Source: Copromyces sp. CBS 386.78 (lineage: Eukaryota > Ascomycota > Sordariomycetes > Sordariales > Sordariaceae). From it: a DNA stretch of 64,000 nt. A program made the translations under genes and the position numbers. Location of the stretch: positions 1 through 64,000 of the forward strand of contig MU839135.1 of NCBI GenBank assembly GCA_030685235.1, in the 5' to 3' direction. Position 1 is the first letter of the stretch. Every line of letters begins with the position of its first letter. This document shows positions 1-9,989 of this stretch, in pieces. Below the pieces are notes generated by a model. The model was given only the letters and a program-made list of their open reading frames with translations. It searched no databases and was not told the DNA's origin.

Positions 1-1489
1 TTCTAATTATTCTTATTATTTTAATATTGAATTAATATATTATAATATATAATTTACTATTTAACCCTTTAGTTCTTCTTCTAAATTATTATTATCTATA
101 TTAATTTTTTATATATTTTTAAATTCTAAATATAAAAAGAAGAACTTTATAAACATAAAATAATTTTAAATAAGTAGTATATTAATTAATTATTTTAATA
201 ATAAAGATTATTTATATATTTTATATAAATATTATATTTAAATAAGTATAATTTATTTATATTTTTAAAAAAACTATTTAAAGTTTTTAATTTTCAAAAT
301 AATTATATATTAAATAGTTAATATAATATAAAATATTAATATATATAAATATTCCTTTTTAATAATTAGGCTTTTTATTTGTATTTTTATTTTTTCATAT
401 ATTTACTTAGAATTATTATTATAGAAATTTAATTTCGTATCTTATTAACGCTTATATTTACTATTTTATTATAGTAATTAATATTAAACGTATTTATTAA
501 CGTTTATAAATACGCTTAGTAATCGCCTTTTCGAATTTAAAAATCGATTCCTCTAAAATAGATATCGTAGCTAATATAGTATTCTCCTCAATTAATTCCG
601 GCTAATCCGCATTATTATTATTATTGTCGTTAGTAGTAATAGTTTCGGCCTCTTTCTTCTTCTTATCTACTAAAACTAATTCAATTATATTAGTTTAATA
701 TCAAATAGGGTTGTTTTAATTCATTTTATTACCTTTACGCAAAGGGCAAATTATTTTATTGCCTATATAGTAGTAGCATAAATAAATACTACTTCTTACT
801 TTTTTCTTAAAATTAATATACTTTTAGAAAACGCCTTTTCCAATAGGGTTACGGTAACGCTTATAAATAGGGATATTATTTATTTCCTTACCCTAAATAT
901 AATTTACAATAGCGATTACTTATTCCGAACGCGAAATTAAAATATCGGGTAGGAATAATTCACTTTAATTGCAGTAGCCGCGGATTTCTAATATACGGAT
1001 AGGTTTAATATTCTAACTTTTATATTAACTATTGTATATTATTCCTACCTAATATTAGAACTATACTTTATTCTATATTAAAATTAGCTTAACCTCCTTA
1101 GAAGTCGCTTTAGTAAGAGCTTTAATAGCCTATATTATCGCTATTTCCTTATCGAAACTAAGGTCCTACTCGTCCGCCGCCGTATTGTATTTTTTATTAT
1201 TAATAATAAAGTTAGAAGGATTGAAAGAGCCCGCTATTTTTCTAAATAATATCGTTTAAGAGATTTTAAAAATAATTTAATATTATTTTAATCAAAATAT
1301 AGTTACTTAGAATAATATAGTGTTAATATTATTATAAACGTTAATACTTCTACGCGAAAGTTTGGTATACGTTTGTTTATCTTATTATACGCGCTTTATA
1401 ATAGGTAAATATTATTTATATTCTTATTAGCTATATATACGGTCCTCGATTAGTATTTATCCGATTTACTAATAATAATATAAGTACTT
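1..1489. repeat. RIP-mutated AT-rich relic block
   Basis: Very AT-rich DNA, dominated by TA-containing words and poor in CpA/TpG, with no intact reading frame. This is the Neurospora RIP signature, so the block is a dead repeat of unknown type. It runs off the left edge of the window and ends sharply near 1490, where normal GC-rich sequence starts. One protein-like trace is listed separately at 720-960. Confidence 0.75.
720..960 (-). pseudogene. RIP relic of a cysteine-rich DUF3716-like protein
   Basis: One minus-strand frame keeps protein-like texture across this stretch, interrupted only by TAA/TAG codons of the kind RIP makes from CAA/CAG. It reads roughly N-P-I-G-K-G-V-F, then K-V-R-S-S, then L-C-Y-Y, and finally C-P-L-R. 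Several Tyr codons (TAT/TAC) sit where a zinc-binding family would have Cys (TGT/TGC), as RIP would produce. The pattern of paired Cys, G-x-G-x-F, then a second Cys pair resembles the fungal DUF3716 family. Seen: the frame and spacing. Inferred: the family. It could also be part of an unrecognised transposon. Confidence 0.3.
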
Positions 1490-2784
1490 AGTGGGGGCGG
1501 GGCAGCTTCTGCCAGCCGCCTACCGCCTATTATAGCTATGTGGCACAGTTCCTATTATAAGCCACCGTAAGTGGTTGGGTGTAAGTGTTAGTGCAGTGAT
1601 GTCTTGGCGCACCTTCGGCCCGGGTTGCGTGACACAGCAGTGTTAATATCCCTTCCATGTCGCGGGTGCTAGCATGGGAGGCTCAAAGATCTGTCGCCCT
1701 GGTTTGTGATCGCGATTAAGTGACAGGCTCATGTTGAACAATAGACATTGTCTTTGACGTTATCGGGCGTCATGTCTCGTTCGGACCGGGATGGGGGATA
1801 ATGATCGAGATGGACAACATCCGCAGAATCAAGCACTAACAGCCAGGATAGCGGACAGAGAAATGTTTTCAAAACTATAGCAATTTATAGGCATTATAGC
1901 GCTGTAATGAGGAAAAAAAAAAAAAAAAAAAAAAGTGTAGGGCCCAAAAGAAACGAAACCTTTCTGAACCAACAAAAAAATGCCGTTGAACTCCTTGACA
2001 ATGTTTGAGGGAGAACCCAAAAACTCCCTTCTCTCTTCCCATTCCTTCATTAACTCGTCATGATAATATCCCAATCCCAAATCCCAATCCAATCCGACAA
2101 ACTCCACCCATTCCGAACCAAGAGAAGCCTTTTCCCGCTGCCGCCTGGGGGAAACGGCCGGCAGGGAGTAAATGAACGGGGGGAAACTAGTTGCTTCAGT
2201 TCCTAAGGAATTAGCCCCAATGTTTCAGCGACCTGTTTCTTTCTTTTTTTCTTGCTTCTTGACTTTTCGAACGGATGATGAGGTAAAAATTGTGCCATCG
2301 AAAATCGTTCTGCTCGCTGGTTTGCTTGCTCGCTCGCTCGAAAACGAAACGAAACAACACCCCCACTTGCTGGACATTTCCCGCCGTCCTTCTCCAACTC
2401 CTTCTTCCATCCAATGCGCCATAATCGTACAGCAAAGTCGGTTTTTGGTTCTGCGCGTGTGAACCAGTTCTTCCTCTTTGCCCCCCCTGACACCGACCGA
2501 CGATGGCTACACCGGAGAGGCGACGAAATCGGCCTGCTCCGGTACAGACATGGCGACGGCGACGACAGCGGGGTTGAAGAGGCGCCTCTTTCAAGACATG
2601 AACTCAAGTTTCTCTACATCGACCTTCAGTACAAGGCAAGAAACGAGTGAATGGTTGAAGGGTGTGGACGGTTTTTATGAAAACGGTAGATATGGTATCA
2701 AAGACTGAAAGATTCCCCTGGCGTTGGTCATTCGGCAATAGCAGATGAGAAAGGTTCAATCGCACGCAACAAACGCAACATGCT
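1490..2784. other. non-coding gap, no supported gene
   Basis: GC-balanced sequence between the RIP block and the first gene. It carries a 22-base A-run (1913-1934). Several short frames on both strands around 2.2-2.7 kb overlap one another and show no family features. The right part is probably the 3' untranslated region of the minus-strand gene that ends at 2785. I see no RNA gene here. Confidence 0.5.
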
Positions 2785-3317
2785 TCAACCAAACTCATCA
2801 TCGCTATCATCCAAAATGATACAAAGCCAAGGGGAAGCTAACAGCCAAAGAGGGCATGGCAAGGCAAGGCAACAACGATGGTCAAGAAGCAGAAGCAAAA
2901 AGGAGCAAAACGGAAGAGAAAAAAAAATCAAAAAAATCAAAACACTTACAAGAGAGCCAACTCCAAATCACCATGAATCTTAGCCTTGAGCGTGATCTCA
3001 ATATCAAGATTGAGATCCAGCCTCAAGCGCAGGGTATCGGACTTTCCACCACCTCCACCGCCTTGCTGCTGGTTCTGGACAGCACCGCCAGCGACGCCGC
3101 CCAGCGCGCCGGTCACGCCCTGGGTGATGCCGCCGACCGTGTTGCCGACGTTGTCGAGGGCGAGCGAGTCCAAGGGGCCTTGCTGCTTGCCGCGCTTGCG
3201 CCGGGGAGGAGGAGGGGCGTAGTCCTCGGATTCAGACTCGGATTCGTAGGTTTGCGCTTCCTTCTTTTGCTGGCGCTTGGATTTCTTGGTGGTGTCGGAA
3301 CCGCTTTGGGTGGACAT
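2785..3317 (-). CDS. small conserved fungal protein with C-terminal LDLNL motif (paralogue A)
   Basis: Predicted 128 residues. The start at 3317 has a good context (CCAAAATGTC). The N-terminal half is low complexity: Ser/Thr and Lys, an acidic ESESESED run, then PPPPRRKRG. A Gly/Gln-rich linker follows. The last 30 residues form a conserved block containing LRLRLDLNLDIEI and KIHGDLEL. The same block is encoded at 21.27-21.36 kb, so the two genes are paralogues. The open frame reaches TAA at 2946, but a GTAAGT donor lies exactly where the paralogue has its last intron. I therefore predict exons 3317-2950 and 2803-2785 (intron 2804-2949). The acceptor and the last six residues are uncertain because no good branch site is visible. 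Function unknown. Confidence 0.7.
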
Positions 3318-3992
3318 TTTGGCGATGTTTGTTTGGTGCTGATGTGGAAATGTGTTGGATGGGTTGAGTTTTTGGGTGGAAGTCGATCTTGACTGTCTGA
3401 CCAACGAAAGACAGAAAGCCGACGGGAGTTTGTTGTTTATCTTTTTAGAAGATTGCGGACGATTGTCTTGTTCCAGACATCTTTTTTAGAGAGTTGAAAA
3501 AGAAGAGCAAGTCTTAAAAGGAAGTATCTCGAGGTGTGGTCCAAAAACAGGGTTCACAGGAACCAAGCTCCAGCAATGAAGTCATCAGGGTACCCTCTGC
3601 CCCGTGAGGCTACCAGGTTACCTCCCGCTCTTTGGTGGTGAGGACATTGGGGAGCGACACCCATACCCGTCACTCATGCGTACGCTATGCAAGTCCCTTG
3701 AAAGTTACGTTACGGGAACTGCATGTATCGTGCGCCAATCTTGCCCATCATCTGTGCTGCAAGGTCGGCTGGTGGGTGCCTCATACAGCCATCCCCCCCT
3801 TCTTTCTCCTCTGGTTGGTCGGTTTCTTGGCGATGAGGTTAACATCAGCGAAGACAGTGGCGCGATGTCGAATCCAGTTTCCGTTTTCTTGCTATCAGGT
3901 TTGCATAAATTGGGATAGGACTGGGCCAAGCCACACTATTCGTCAAAATCGAGTATTACTATTAGCATTAATGACACTTTCAGGGCTCTATC
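3318..3992. other. non-coding gap between paralogue A and the transposon nest
   Basis: Normal-composition DNA containing the probable promoter and 5' leader of the minus-strand gene at 3317. The overlapping frames at 3.6-4.1 kb run into the copia LTR and have no protein features. The composition stays unmutated right up to the LTR. Confidence 0.5.
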
Positions 3993-3997
3993 ATTAC
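3993..3997. repeat. target-site duplication ATTAC, left copy
   Basis: ATTAC directly precedes the TGTCAG start of the left copia LTR. The identical ATTAC directly follows the right LTR at 18453-18457. This fixes both ends of the element. Confidence 0.9.
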
Positions 3998-4171
3998 TGT
4001 CAGATTACAGGGTGCAGATCACACCCAGATGTAGAGGGTCCCAGTCACCTGACTAAAGGTCTTGGCATTTCTGGGATACCCGAGCACCCCCTAGACCTTC
4101 TGGAGCGGATCTATTCCCAGAGCCAGTTTCTAGACAGTTCAATCAACTAGTTCACACTAGTAAATCTGACA
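3998..4171 (+). repeat. copia 5' LTR
   Basis: A 174-bp LTR starting TGTCAGATTA and ending AATCTGACA. It matches 18277-18452 almost throughout; the differences are mainly CpA/TpG to TpA changes in the right copy. This left copy is nearly free of RIP, although the sequence just inside it is saturated with mutations. Confidence 0.92.
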
Positions 4172-4262
4172 ATTAATAGTCTAATACGCGTATTACCTAT
4201 TAATTACTTATTAATACGACGATTAGTATTAATTAATAGTTAATAATTAATTAAACGATACG

Positions 4263-6930
4263 ATGTCTCTTTTAAAGATTAATAACGAGACTAAAGAGAA
4301 TATTGTTTATTTTAAGGACGGGGAGGATTGGATTTATTGGGAACTAATACTCTAATTAAAGTATAATATAAATACCTTTAAGAAATAGATCTAAAGTACT
4401 ATCGAAAGACCTATCGAACCGAAGTAACCCTATCCGAGCTAGTACCCTATTACTAAGGAAGCTAAGGAGTAGATTCGAGCCGCTAAAGAAGAATTTAACC
4501 TTTTCGATAGTAGAGTTACTATTTATACTATTATAAATTAGGATAGAATTCGAAAAGTCCTTATTGAATATTAAGAGTGAAACGAGATAGTATTCGATAC
4601 TTTTACTATTGAAATAGATTTATTTAATAGGGAGCTCTTTAAATTAGAATTTACGCTCTACCCCGATTTTAAAAAAGATTGGAAGGAGTTCGTAGCTAGC
4701 GATAAAGCCGTACGTACTTAAATAAGAACGTTAATTAATTATAGGCTATAAAATAATACTATAAAGGAGGAATAGGAGACTAACGAATAGTATTAATAAT
4801 TGAAGAGTATAATTAATTATAAAATTATTAATGAATAGATTAGAATTAGGAAGTAATATTATAAAGCGGTCGCTATTTTGACTAAAGAATTTAAAAATTA
4901 GATTAATTAGTTTTAGAATTGGTTTACCGCTATAAATAACGGTTAAATTATAGGGGTTAGAGAAATTAAAATTATAAGTTCCTAATATATTGATTTTATT
5001 AATATAATTAAAATTATATACTTTAAATAGTATGAAGGTGCCTAGAAGTTCGATAAATAGATAGCCGATAGTACGTTTACGTATATAAAGGTCTACGAAG
5101 ATTTTAAAAAATACGGTATCGATTTTACGAAACGTAGGGCCGCTATTAGGAAGGGAGGATATTGCAGCGCTTTTAATATTAGCGAAATTAGGATTAGTAT
5201 TGAATTTAATAATTAGAAATTTATTAGCGAAAATTAAAATAAAACCGCTAATAATAAGGATATTCGTTAAAATAATAAGAAAAAGTTTAAGGGGTTTAGA
5301 TTTAGTAAAAGAAAAATTTAGTCGGATAAAACCGAAATTTAAACTTATAAAAAGGCGGTAGATTTACCCGTATATAAGGTATACGAGAGAGGACTATATT
5401 CCTTAAAAGAGTATTAATATATTAATTTAAATATAAGGCTTAAGTATATTACGAGGTTATTCCCTTTAATTCGACGCGTTATTAAAGCTAACTTCGCGAA
5501 GGATCCCGAACTAGCTAAGGAAATTAAAAGAATCGTAATTGAAAATAACAATAAAACAAAGGTTTTTAAGAAGTAGGAAATTATATAATTACTTAACGTA
5601 AATTATAATATTATTTATAAATCGACCTTTTAAGTTAGCGGGGTATATTAAATTGGGGAGGAAATTTACCCCTTTAAAAACTTAGCAATATTCGATTTTG
5701 GTAGTTCGCTTTATATATTTAATAAAATTATTCGTTTCTTTTATTTTCGTTATATTAACCTAAATAAGTATATATAAGTTGGAGATATTTAGGTAGCGAT
5801 TAAAGGGTTTAGGGAGGTTAACGTCGTTATTAAAGGAAAGAACGGTCTTCTAAAATTATAATTAAAGGAAGTTACTTTTTGCCTTAATTTCGCTACTAAT
5901 TTCGTTTCCTATATCTAATTACGAAGGTAGGGTTTCTATTAGGATTATTATCCCCTTAATAATTATTTAAGGAAAATTAATAGATTATTCTTTTATTATT
6001 TAAATATTATTTATAATTAAACGGTTATAGAAATTATCCTTTTTTTATTTATTAGAACTTCGTTTATAATACATCGGTATAAAATTACTTCTTATATATA
6101 ACGCCCCTCTAAATAGACGGTAAATATTTAGTATTTATAATTCGGTTACTTAAAATTATAAATATTCAATTATTTTTAAAACGTTAATAGGGTACGGATC
6201 CGCAGTATACTATTAATTAAATACGATACGTACGCTATAGTAAAGATTAAATAATAGGTTTATTATATACTTAAAAATTACAGCTATAGACTAGGGGAAA
6301 AATTCGTAACGGACTTCTTCGAATTTAACGAAAGAAGTAATAGGGTTAGATATTTCCTCCTTATTATATACCGCTAGTTTAATTATATTTAGGATTATTA
6401 TTTATTAAATCGTTAAGCGATTATTATTACTATTACACTAGTATCCTATATCGATATATTGAAATAACAGTATAATATTAAGGTTAAAATTTTGAATTCG
6501 ATAACGAATTTATAAATAATGAGATCTAATAAAGGTTATTACAACGAGGAACGATAATTAAACCCTTTATTCCCAATATATAAATATAAAATAGTAGGGT
6601 AGAACGTTTAAGAGGTATAGTTAAAGAAAGATATAATATTATATTAATAAGTTTAAAATTTCCGATTGATCTATAGCTAAAAATTACTACCGTAATAATT
6701 TATTTTATTAATAAATCCCTTGAATACTTTTATAATTGGAAATTTCTATTTAAACGGTTCTATACCTATATTATTTACTAATACGGTTATTAAAAGGTAT
6801 ACAAACTAAATTTAAATTATTTGAAAGTTTACGGTTATAAAGTATTTATAATAACGAATACCGCTTAAAAAAAAGAGAAGCGGCGTTAAAAATATTTATT
6901 TAAAGTATAAATAAGTTTCTTTATCGGTTA
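4263..6930 (+). pseudogene. copia gag-protease-integrase relic
   Basis: Plus-strand relic of the first half of the polyprotein. A gag start is visible at 4263 (MSLLKIN...), followed by a D-W-x-x-W pattern and then in-frame RIP stops. Near 5690 a frame reads F-D-F-G-S-S, the remains of the aspartic protease D-S/T-G-S/A site. From about 6240 to 6770 the frame has the texture of a copia integrase core: D-F-F-E-F, later Q/K-Y-N-I-K-V-K, then R-S-N-K-G. The coding sequence is interrupted at 6931 by the TTTAA duplication of the nested element and resumes at 8838. Domain calls come from pattern memory, not alignment. Confidence 0.75.
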
Positions 6931-6935
6931 TTTAA
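6931..6935. repeat. target-site duplication TTTAA, left copy
   Basis: TTTAA precedes the left LTR at 6936, and the same five bases follow the right LTR at 8833-8837. Confidence 0.88.
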
Positions 6936-7155
6936 TGTCATAGGGCTAGCGCCCAGGGGTTTATAACTAGGCTAATGCCCAGTCATGGACCGCCTGCGAG
7001 GCTCTAGCTTCGGCTGCCCCGGCCTTGGCACTGCGGTCTTTAAAACCCTTTTCCAGACTACGCCTTCTACGCAGTCTTCCTTTTCTCTCCTTATCAAATA
7101 TAGCATTTCAACCATACGACTACTTACTATACCTCACTCCTACAAACCCGTTACA
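6936..7155 (+). repeat. left LTR of the nested short element
   Basis: A 220-bp LTR, TGTCATAGGG to CCCGTTACA. It aligns without gaps to 8613-8832. Differences are transitions of RIP type, found in both copies. A 69-codon frame inside it is not a gene. Confidence 0.9.
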
Positions 7156-7487
7156 TCATATTTAACCCTCTTTTCAATACCACCGTTACCCTAATTTCGC
7201 CGGCACGCTCAAAGAGTCTCCCTCGATCGCCTTACTCGCGATACCCCATCGCTCTCGTTACTTAACGACAATCCTCCCGCCGTACTACTCTTATTTCTTC
7301 TAATAATACCGGTCTCCCTATCGCTCTCGTCTTCCCAATAACAACCCCATCCTCCACGTCTCTCCCTCGTTCGTCTACAATCAAGCCAAATCTCTACTAC
7401 CTAAACTCCCGTCCCTCTCAACAACAGCACTAAAATCCGAACGCTCAATCTCCCCGTAGAAGGACTCGCCCTCTACAATACAAGTTC

Positions 7488-7620
7488 GCCTACCTTTCGC
7501 TCGCCTCTCTATAATATAGGTTTTACGTTGCCTACCTTTCGCTCGCTACTACAATATAGGTTTATCGCCTGCCTTTCGCTCGTTACTACGATACAAATTT
7601 ACCGCCTACCTTTCGCCGCT
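7488..7620 (+). repeat. tandem motif GCCTACCTTTCGCTCG, four copies
   Basis: The 16-base motif GCCTACCTTTCGCTCG starts at 7488, 7530, 7567 (one change) and 7604 (truncated). Spacing is 42, 37 and 37 bases, with similar intervening words (ACTACAATATAGG). It is an internal tandem repeat of the short LTR element. Confidence 0.75.
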
Positions 7621-7913
7621 ATTAGCCCCTATAATAGTAAAATTTTCTTTTAGCCTCTACTTCCCTAAGTACGCCCGGTTGGAGACGCCCGGATTAGCGT
7701 CGCTAAATAAATTCTAAGCCCGGCTTAGGAATAAAGAAGAGGAGGAAGAAGAGGAGGGGAGAAGAGAAATAGTAGTAGTATTCTAATTTACGGAATATAC
7801 TAATTATATAAAATAAATAATCTATTTTAACCTAGTAGGGGCCTAGACGGTTATAACGATAAATAATTAAGAGGAGGAATTTATAGATTAAATAATACTT
7901 TAGGAAGGCTGCC

Positions 7914-8229
7914 CTAATAAAATTATAATAGAGGGAGGACCGTACGTTCGTATAGGAGGAACCTCTACGGCTATTTCGAATAGTAGTCTACTAGCTAAAC
8001 GTATTGTCAATTTCGATTCTACCCCTCTACGTATAGCCAATTGGAAGCTAATATTTACTACAAAACGCAACCGTAAGAGGGTAACAAACGTAATATTTCG
8101 TAGGTACAAAATTACTAAGCCTATCCTTAGCGAAGGATGCGTATTAAGACTACTCCACAGTCACGGCGATAGTTTAAAATCGCCGGTAATAAGGACTCCT
8201 ACTAGCAGGAGAAACAGAACGATATAAAG
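7914..8229 (+). pseudogene. possible relic reading frame inside the short LTR element
   Basis: A plus-strand frame without stops for about 104 codons, starting near 7914 and closed by TAA at about 8227. It has no ATG. It is hydrophilic with many Arg/Lys (for example KRNRKRVTN). Upstream in the same region lies an acidic Glu run (7738-7770). It may be the remains of a gag-like or accessory protein. I recognise no family, and chance openness is possible. Confidence 0.3.
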
Positions 8230-8612
8230 TACTAGGTAATAACTGTAATTCTAACTATCAACCGAGCAATGGATTTTACAACGCGACAGGAGAAGTTCCC
8301 AGATGGGCACAGTCTAAATATATTCCCTAATTTAGTCTTAGTACCCATAGCCTTAGGGTACAACTCTATAAGGGTAGGTAACTCGGCGGAGCACCGCTGA
8401 CTCGAGTAGTAAGCAAGTAGTCATATAGCGTTTATTTAGGAGCTTAGATAGTGATAATTCTTTCTTAGTATTATTGAGCTTCCCCGTACGGTAGGCGTTT
8501 AGTTAAGTACAGTTATAATAGATTTTCGTCGTTTCGTATAATTAACTATTTAATACTTTGTGCAATAGACCGACCTCCCCAAAGGGGAGGGAGCAAGGGA
8601 GTAGGGGGGTAA

Positions 8613-8832
8613 TATTATAGGGCTAGCGCCCAAGGGTTTGTAACTGGGCTAATACCCAGTCATAGACCGCCTACGAGGCTCTAGCTTCGGCTACCCCGGC
8701 CTTAGCACTACGGTCTTTAAAACCCTTTTCCAGACTGCGCCTTCTGCGCAGTCTTCCTTTTCTCTCCTTATCAAATATAGCATTTCAACTATACGACTGC
8801 TTACTGTGCCTCACTCCTGCAGACCCGTTACA
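8613..8832 (+). repeat. right LTR of the nested short element
   Basis: A 220-bp copy of 6936-7155. Its first bases read TATTATAG where the left copy has TGTCATAG (two RIP-type changes). Its second half keeps more TpG/CpA than the left copy. Confidence 0.9.
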
Positions 8833-8837
8833 TTTAA

Positions 8838-9561
8838 CGACTTTAATTTACTATATATAGAATCTATATATAAATAGGATTATATAGATTAGGGATGTAA
8901 TCTTTAATAAAAAAATTACATATAATTTAAATTTTAAGAAGTTGAGAGAAGACTTCTAAATAAGTAGTGAAGAATTGGCGGATTTGCTTAATAAAGTAAA
9001 TGAATTGTATAATTAACCTTCGGGGGTATCCGATCTATTAGAAAGAGAAGGTTACAGCTTATAAAACGACTTTAATAATATAAATATCGAACCATTATTA
9101 TTAAACCTCTTAAATAGAAACTACGAATAAAGTCAAAATACCTCCTAAGAGGAGAATAGTTAATTTTAAATAAGAATTAATCCGTACCCTACTATAGAAA
9201 AGATATCCTTCGAATATATTATAGGGTTTTATTTATTATTATTATTAACTCTACTAGCCGTACTTTATACTAATTATTTAATAGACCGAATTATTAATAA
9301 GTATTTCTATTAGTAAAAACCTTAGGAAATTATTTTTTATACTAGTAAATTAATATAGCTAGTATTAAAAATAGTAAGGAAGATTATTAATAAGGCGGAA
9401 ATATAAAGGTTAATTACTAAATTTAATCGTCTTAAAAATATTTATAGACGAGATCTACCCTTAGAACTTAAATATTACCGGGATTTTAATAATCACCTAT
9501 TTAGTAAACTATTTAAATAAGTAGAAAAAACTTATTTATAAAATTATAAAGATATAAAGAC
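8838..9561 (+). pseudogene. copia integrase-RT junction relic
   Basis: Continuation of the copia polyprotein between the two nested elements. Many in-frame TAA/TAG codons break it. A frame around 9120-9250 reads like the linker between integrase and reverse transcriptase (P-P-K-R-R-I-V-N-F). The segment ends with AAGAC (9557-9561), the left copy of the gypsy target duplication. Confidence 0.6.
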
Positions 9562-9797
9562 TATCACGGGTAGAGGGCGAGAGGTTGAGTGTAAATGTAG
9601 ATATGCGTAATTGCACGAGGAGAGGAAAGGAAGAGAAGTGCAGAGGTGTACTCGGGAGATGGGCTTTTATAGGATTCGAGCTATAAACCCTTAGTGGGTC
9701 TATGGCGGGAGGCTGTAGCTAATTAACCGAAATAGTAACATATAGTCTTAGAGAGCTACTGTTATTAGTATATGTAATATAAGCTAACCCTATAATA
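9562..9797 (-). repeat. gypsy LTR, low-coordinate copy
   Basis: A 236-bp LTR aligning without gaps to 16451-16686. In its first half (9562-9690) this copy keeps TpG/CpA where the other has TpA. In its second half the relation is reversed. Confidence 0.9.
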
Positions 9798-9989
9798 CTA
9801 CCCCTGCCTAAAAGAAGCTATATAGTTAACTAAAGTTATATAAAATAATAAATAACCCTATTAAACGTTTAGTCCAACCGTGAAAAACCTCTATAGCCGC
9901 TAGTTGTAATAACCTCCTCCTCCCTTCGTACTTCGCTAGCGGAGCCTCCGCTTCTACAATTGGCTCCTTTGTCTCTTCCAACGCCTTCC

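Larger units (their letters stand above)
6936..8832 (+). mobile_element. short LTR retrotransposon nested in copia (probably non-autonomous)
   Basis: A 1,897-bp element with two 220-bp LTRs and a TTTAA duplication. The interior of 1,457 bp is too short for gag-pol and shows no RT or integrase signature. A purine-rich tract (about 8582-8611, rich in GGGGAGGGAG) lies just before the right LTR, as a polypurine tract would, which implies plus orientation. GC content is much higher than in the surrounding copia interior, so this insert has had little RIP. It may be a deletion derivative of an autonomous element elsewhere in the genome. Confidence 0.85.

Noticed and set aside
1829..2107. 92-codon minus-strand frame
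   Set aside because: Its middle is a Phe run encoded by the 22-base A/T homopolymer; no domain and no splice support.
2203..2650. cluster of overlapping frames on both strands
   Set aside because: None has a domain; the region is more likely the 3' end of the gene at 2785-3317.
6985..7194. 69-codon plus-strand frame
   Set aside because: It lies inside the left LTR of the short nested element and is repeated, broken, in the right LTR.
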